Shown: piece after piece, positions 6,235-7,009 of the stretch
How positions within the stretch are numbered: the stretch's first letter is position 1
How the letters are laid out: each line of letters begins with the position of its first letter
Source of the DNA: Hydrogenophaga sp.
GTDB lineage: Bacteria > Pseudomonadota > Gammaproteobacteria > Burkholderiales > Burkholderiaceae_C
Direction: 5' to 3'
DNA length: 7,009 nt
Assembly (NCBI GenBank): GCA_030684755.1
Contig: JAUXXN010000303.1
Coordinates: 1 to 7,009, forward strand
Notes under the pieces: generated by a model
What the model was told of the DNA's origin: nothing
Seen by the model: only the letters and a program-made list of their open reading frames with translations
Database searches by the model: none
Translations under genes and position numbers: made by a program

Positions 6235-6747
6235 TCAGACTCCCGCCTGAGCCTGCGCCAACAGCGTGGCTGCATCACTCACTTCAAACTTGCCAGGGCC
6301 TTCCACATTCAGGGTCTTCACCACACCGTCTTTCACCAGCATCGAATAACGGTTGCTGCGCAAACCCATGCCACGCGTCGTCAAATCCAATGTCAAGCCA
6401 GTGGCTTTGGCAAAGTCGGCACTGCCGTCCGCCAGCATGCGCACCTTGTCACCGGTCTGCTGGTCACGCGCCCATGCGCCCATCACAAACGCATCGTTCA
6501 CGCTCAGGCACCAGATCTCATCGACGCCAGCCGCTTTGAAAGCCTCAGCCTGCTCCACAAAACCGGGCACATGTTTCGCAGAACAAGTGGGGGTGTATGC
6601 CCCTGGAAGCGCGAACACCGCAATGGTTTTGCCTGCTGAGGCCGCCAGTACGTCCACTGGGTTAGGACCTACGCTGCATCCATTGCCCTCGACCTCGATG
6701 TACTCCATCAAAGTTGCTGCCGGAATTTTGTCGCCCATCTGAATCAT
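6235..6747 (-). CDS. Prx5-type peroxiredoxin
   Basis: This 170-residue cytoplasmic thiol peroxidase reduces H2O2 and organic hydroperoxides and belongs to the Prx5 group of peroxiredoxins. The active site is PGAYTPTC (48-55), with Thr52 and peroxidatic Cys55 in the PxxxTxxC pattern. Downstream are WCLSVNDAFVMGAW (79-92) and the Arg-rich strand GLRSNRYSMLVKDG (128-141), which supplies the conserved active-site Arg. Cys80 matches the second cysteine of human PRDX5 by the same 25-residue spacing (Cys47/Cys72), but the C-terminal resolving cysteine (human Cys151) is absent, so a one-Cys or glutathione/glutaredoxin-dependent mechanism is likely. Cys24 is an extra N-terminal cysteine. The start is fixed by GAGGAG (6754-6759) 6 bases before ATG 6747. 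It lies downstream of rpsQ on the same strand, separated by terminators. Confidence 0.93.
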   Translation of the reverse strand: MIQMGDKIPAATLMEYIEVEGNGCSVGPNPVDVLAASAGKTIAVFALPGAYTPTCSAKHVPGFVEQAEAFKAAGVDEIWCLSVNDAFVMGAWARDQQTGDKVRMLADGSADFAKATGLTLDLTTRGMGLRSNRYSMLVKDGVVKTLNVEGPGKFEVSDAATLLAQAQAGV

Positions 6748-6782
6748 GCTGTGCTCCTCGTGGTGGTGGACCCGCAGGTCTC

Positions 6783-6808
6783 AAAAAAAAGCCCCCGTCA
6801 AAGGGGCT
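6783..6808 (-). terminator. intrinsic terminator, second of a tandem pair after rpsQ
   Basis: On the minus strand, stem AGCCCC/GGGGCT with a 7-base loop (arms 6790-6795 and 6803-6808 in plus coordinates) is followed at once by eight T. This is a textbook Rho-independent terminator. It sits only 35 bases upstream of the peroxiredoxin start codon. Confidence 0.85.
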
Positions 6809-6816
6809 CAAAAAGT

Positions 6817-6845
6817 AAAAAAGCGACCGAGAGTATCGGTCGCTT
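6817..6845 (-). terminator. intrinsic terminator, first of a tandem pair after rpsQ
   Basis: A perfect 10-pair stem AAGCGACCGA (6821-6830) / TCGGTCGCTT (6836-6845) closes a 5-base loop. On the minus strand it is followed by TTTTTT, making a strong intrinsic terminator for the ribosomal protein transcript. The plus strand has only TTTT after the stem, so it could be weakly bidirectional. Confidence 0.88.
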
Positions 6846-6850
6846 TTCAC

Positions 6851-6874
6851 GTTTGTGCTGCGAGCAGCTCAAAC
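6851..6874 (-). other. stem-loop in the rpsQ 3' untranslated region
   Basis: GTTTG (6851-6855) pairs with CAAAC (6870-6874), and GCTG (6857-6860) with CAGC (6865-6868), leaving one T-T mismatch and a 4-base loop. That is nine pairs, starting five bases after the rpsQ stop codon. There is no U-tract, so it is not itself a terminator; it could protect the 3' end or be processed. Confidence 0.55.
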
Positions 6875-6878
6875 AGGC

Positions 6879-7009
6879 TTACACCAGAGCGGCTTTTTGC
6901 ACCAAGCGGCTAACCACCCAGTTTTTCGTCTTGGAAAGCGGACGGCTTTCGGTGATCTCGATCACGTCGCCCGTCTTGTATTCGCTGTTTTCGTCGTGCG
7001 CATGGTACT
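6879..7009 (-). CDS. rpsQ: 30S ribosomal protein uS17, C-terminal part (5' end beyond the window)
   Basis: uS17 is a primary 16S-rRNA-binding protein of the 30S subunit. The last 42 codons are present, ending at TAA 6881-6879; the start lies beyond base 7009. The translated tail contains [15 protein letters not shown] and [17 protein letters not shown], which aligns with the E. coli S17 tail (HVHDEN, GDVVEI, CRPLSKTKSW). In most bacteria rpsQ is the last gene of the S10 cluster (after rplP and rpmC) and is followed by rplN. Here it is followed by stacked hairpins and a peroxiredoxin gene, so the cluster ends here. Confidence 0.97.
   Translation of the reverse strand, partial: YHAHDENSEYKTGDVIEITESRPLSKTKNWVVSRLVQKAALV

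Noticed and set aside
6219..6240. TTGAT and GATCGATC near the end of the peroxiredoxin gene as a regulatory palindrome
   Set aside because: It lies between two convergent stop codons, not at a promoter, and does not fit the spacing of an FNR-type site.

Overview
The window looks like an ordinary chromosomal stretch of a GC-rich betaproteobacterium, most likely Burkholderiales and probably family Comamonadaceae. The clues are the style of the proteins, a cytochrome c' very close to my memory of the Alcaligenes/Achromobacter type, and the closely packed high-GC genes with long empty antisense frames. The family assignment is an inference from reading, not from a search. I see no phage, transposon, CRISPR array, tRNA or rRNA. 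Ten protein genes cover nearly all of the sequence; two of them run off the window ends.

Layout, left to right. (1) Bases 1-1103, minus strand: a putative lipoprotein of unknown function, followed with a 4-base ATGA overlap by the start of a major facilitator superfamily (MFS) transporter that runs off the left edge. (2) Bases 1174-2917, plus strand, divergent from the lipoprotein: a CaiB/BaiF (class III) CoA-transferase, then a small thioredoxin-fold protein with a CPYC site. (3) Bases 2962-3666, minus: a DUF4197 exported protein. Divergent from it, 3745-4269, plus: a TlpA/ResA-like thioredoxin lipoprotein. (4) Bases 4368-4820, minus: a periplasmic cytochrome c', ending at a hairpin terminator. 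Divergent from it, 4980-5666, plus: a cytochrome b561-type membrane protein, followed after 17 bases by a GNAT acetyltransferase. (5) Bases 6235-6747, minus: a Prx5-type peroxiredoxin. Upstream of it on the same strand is the 3' end of rpsQ (ribosomal protein uS17), separated by three stacked hairpins, two of which look like intrinsic terminators.

How the genes may work together. Five of the ten genes are redox proteins: two thioredoxin-fold proteins, cytochrome c', cytochrome b561 and a peroxiredoxin. The best-supported partnership is cytochrome c' with the cytochrome b561 protein. The latter could pass electrons from the quinone pool to the periplasmic haem protein, which in this family binds NO. 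The other redox genes lie in separate transcription units, so a single pathway is not shown.

I did not find a new defence or mobile system. The points most worth a second look are a nine-G run inside the thioredoxin-fold gene, a Phe in place of the usual distal Leu in cytochrome c', and the rpsQ 3' region, which ends in stacked hairpins and a peroxiredoxin gene instead of continuing into rplN.
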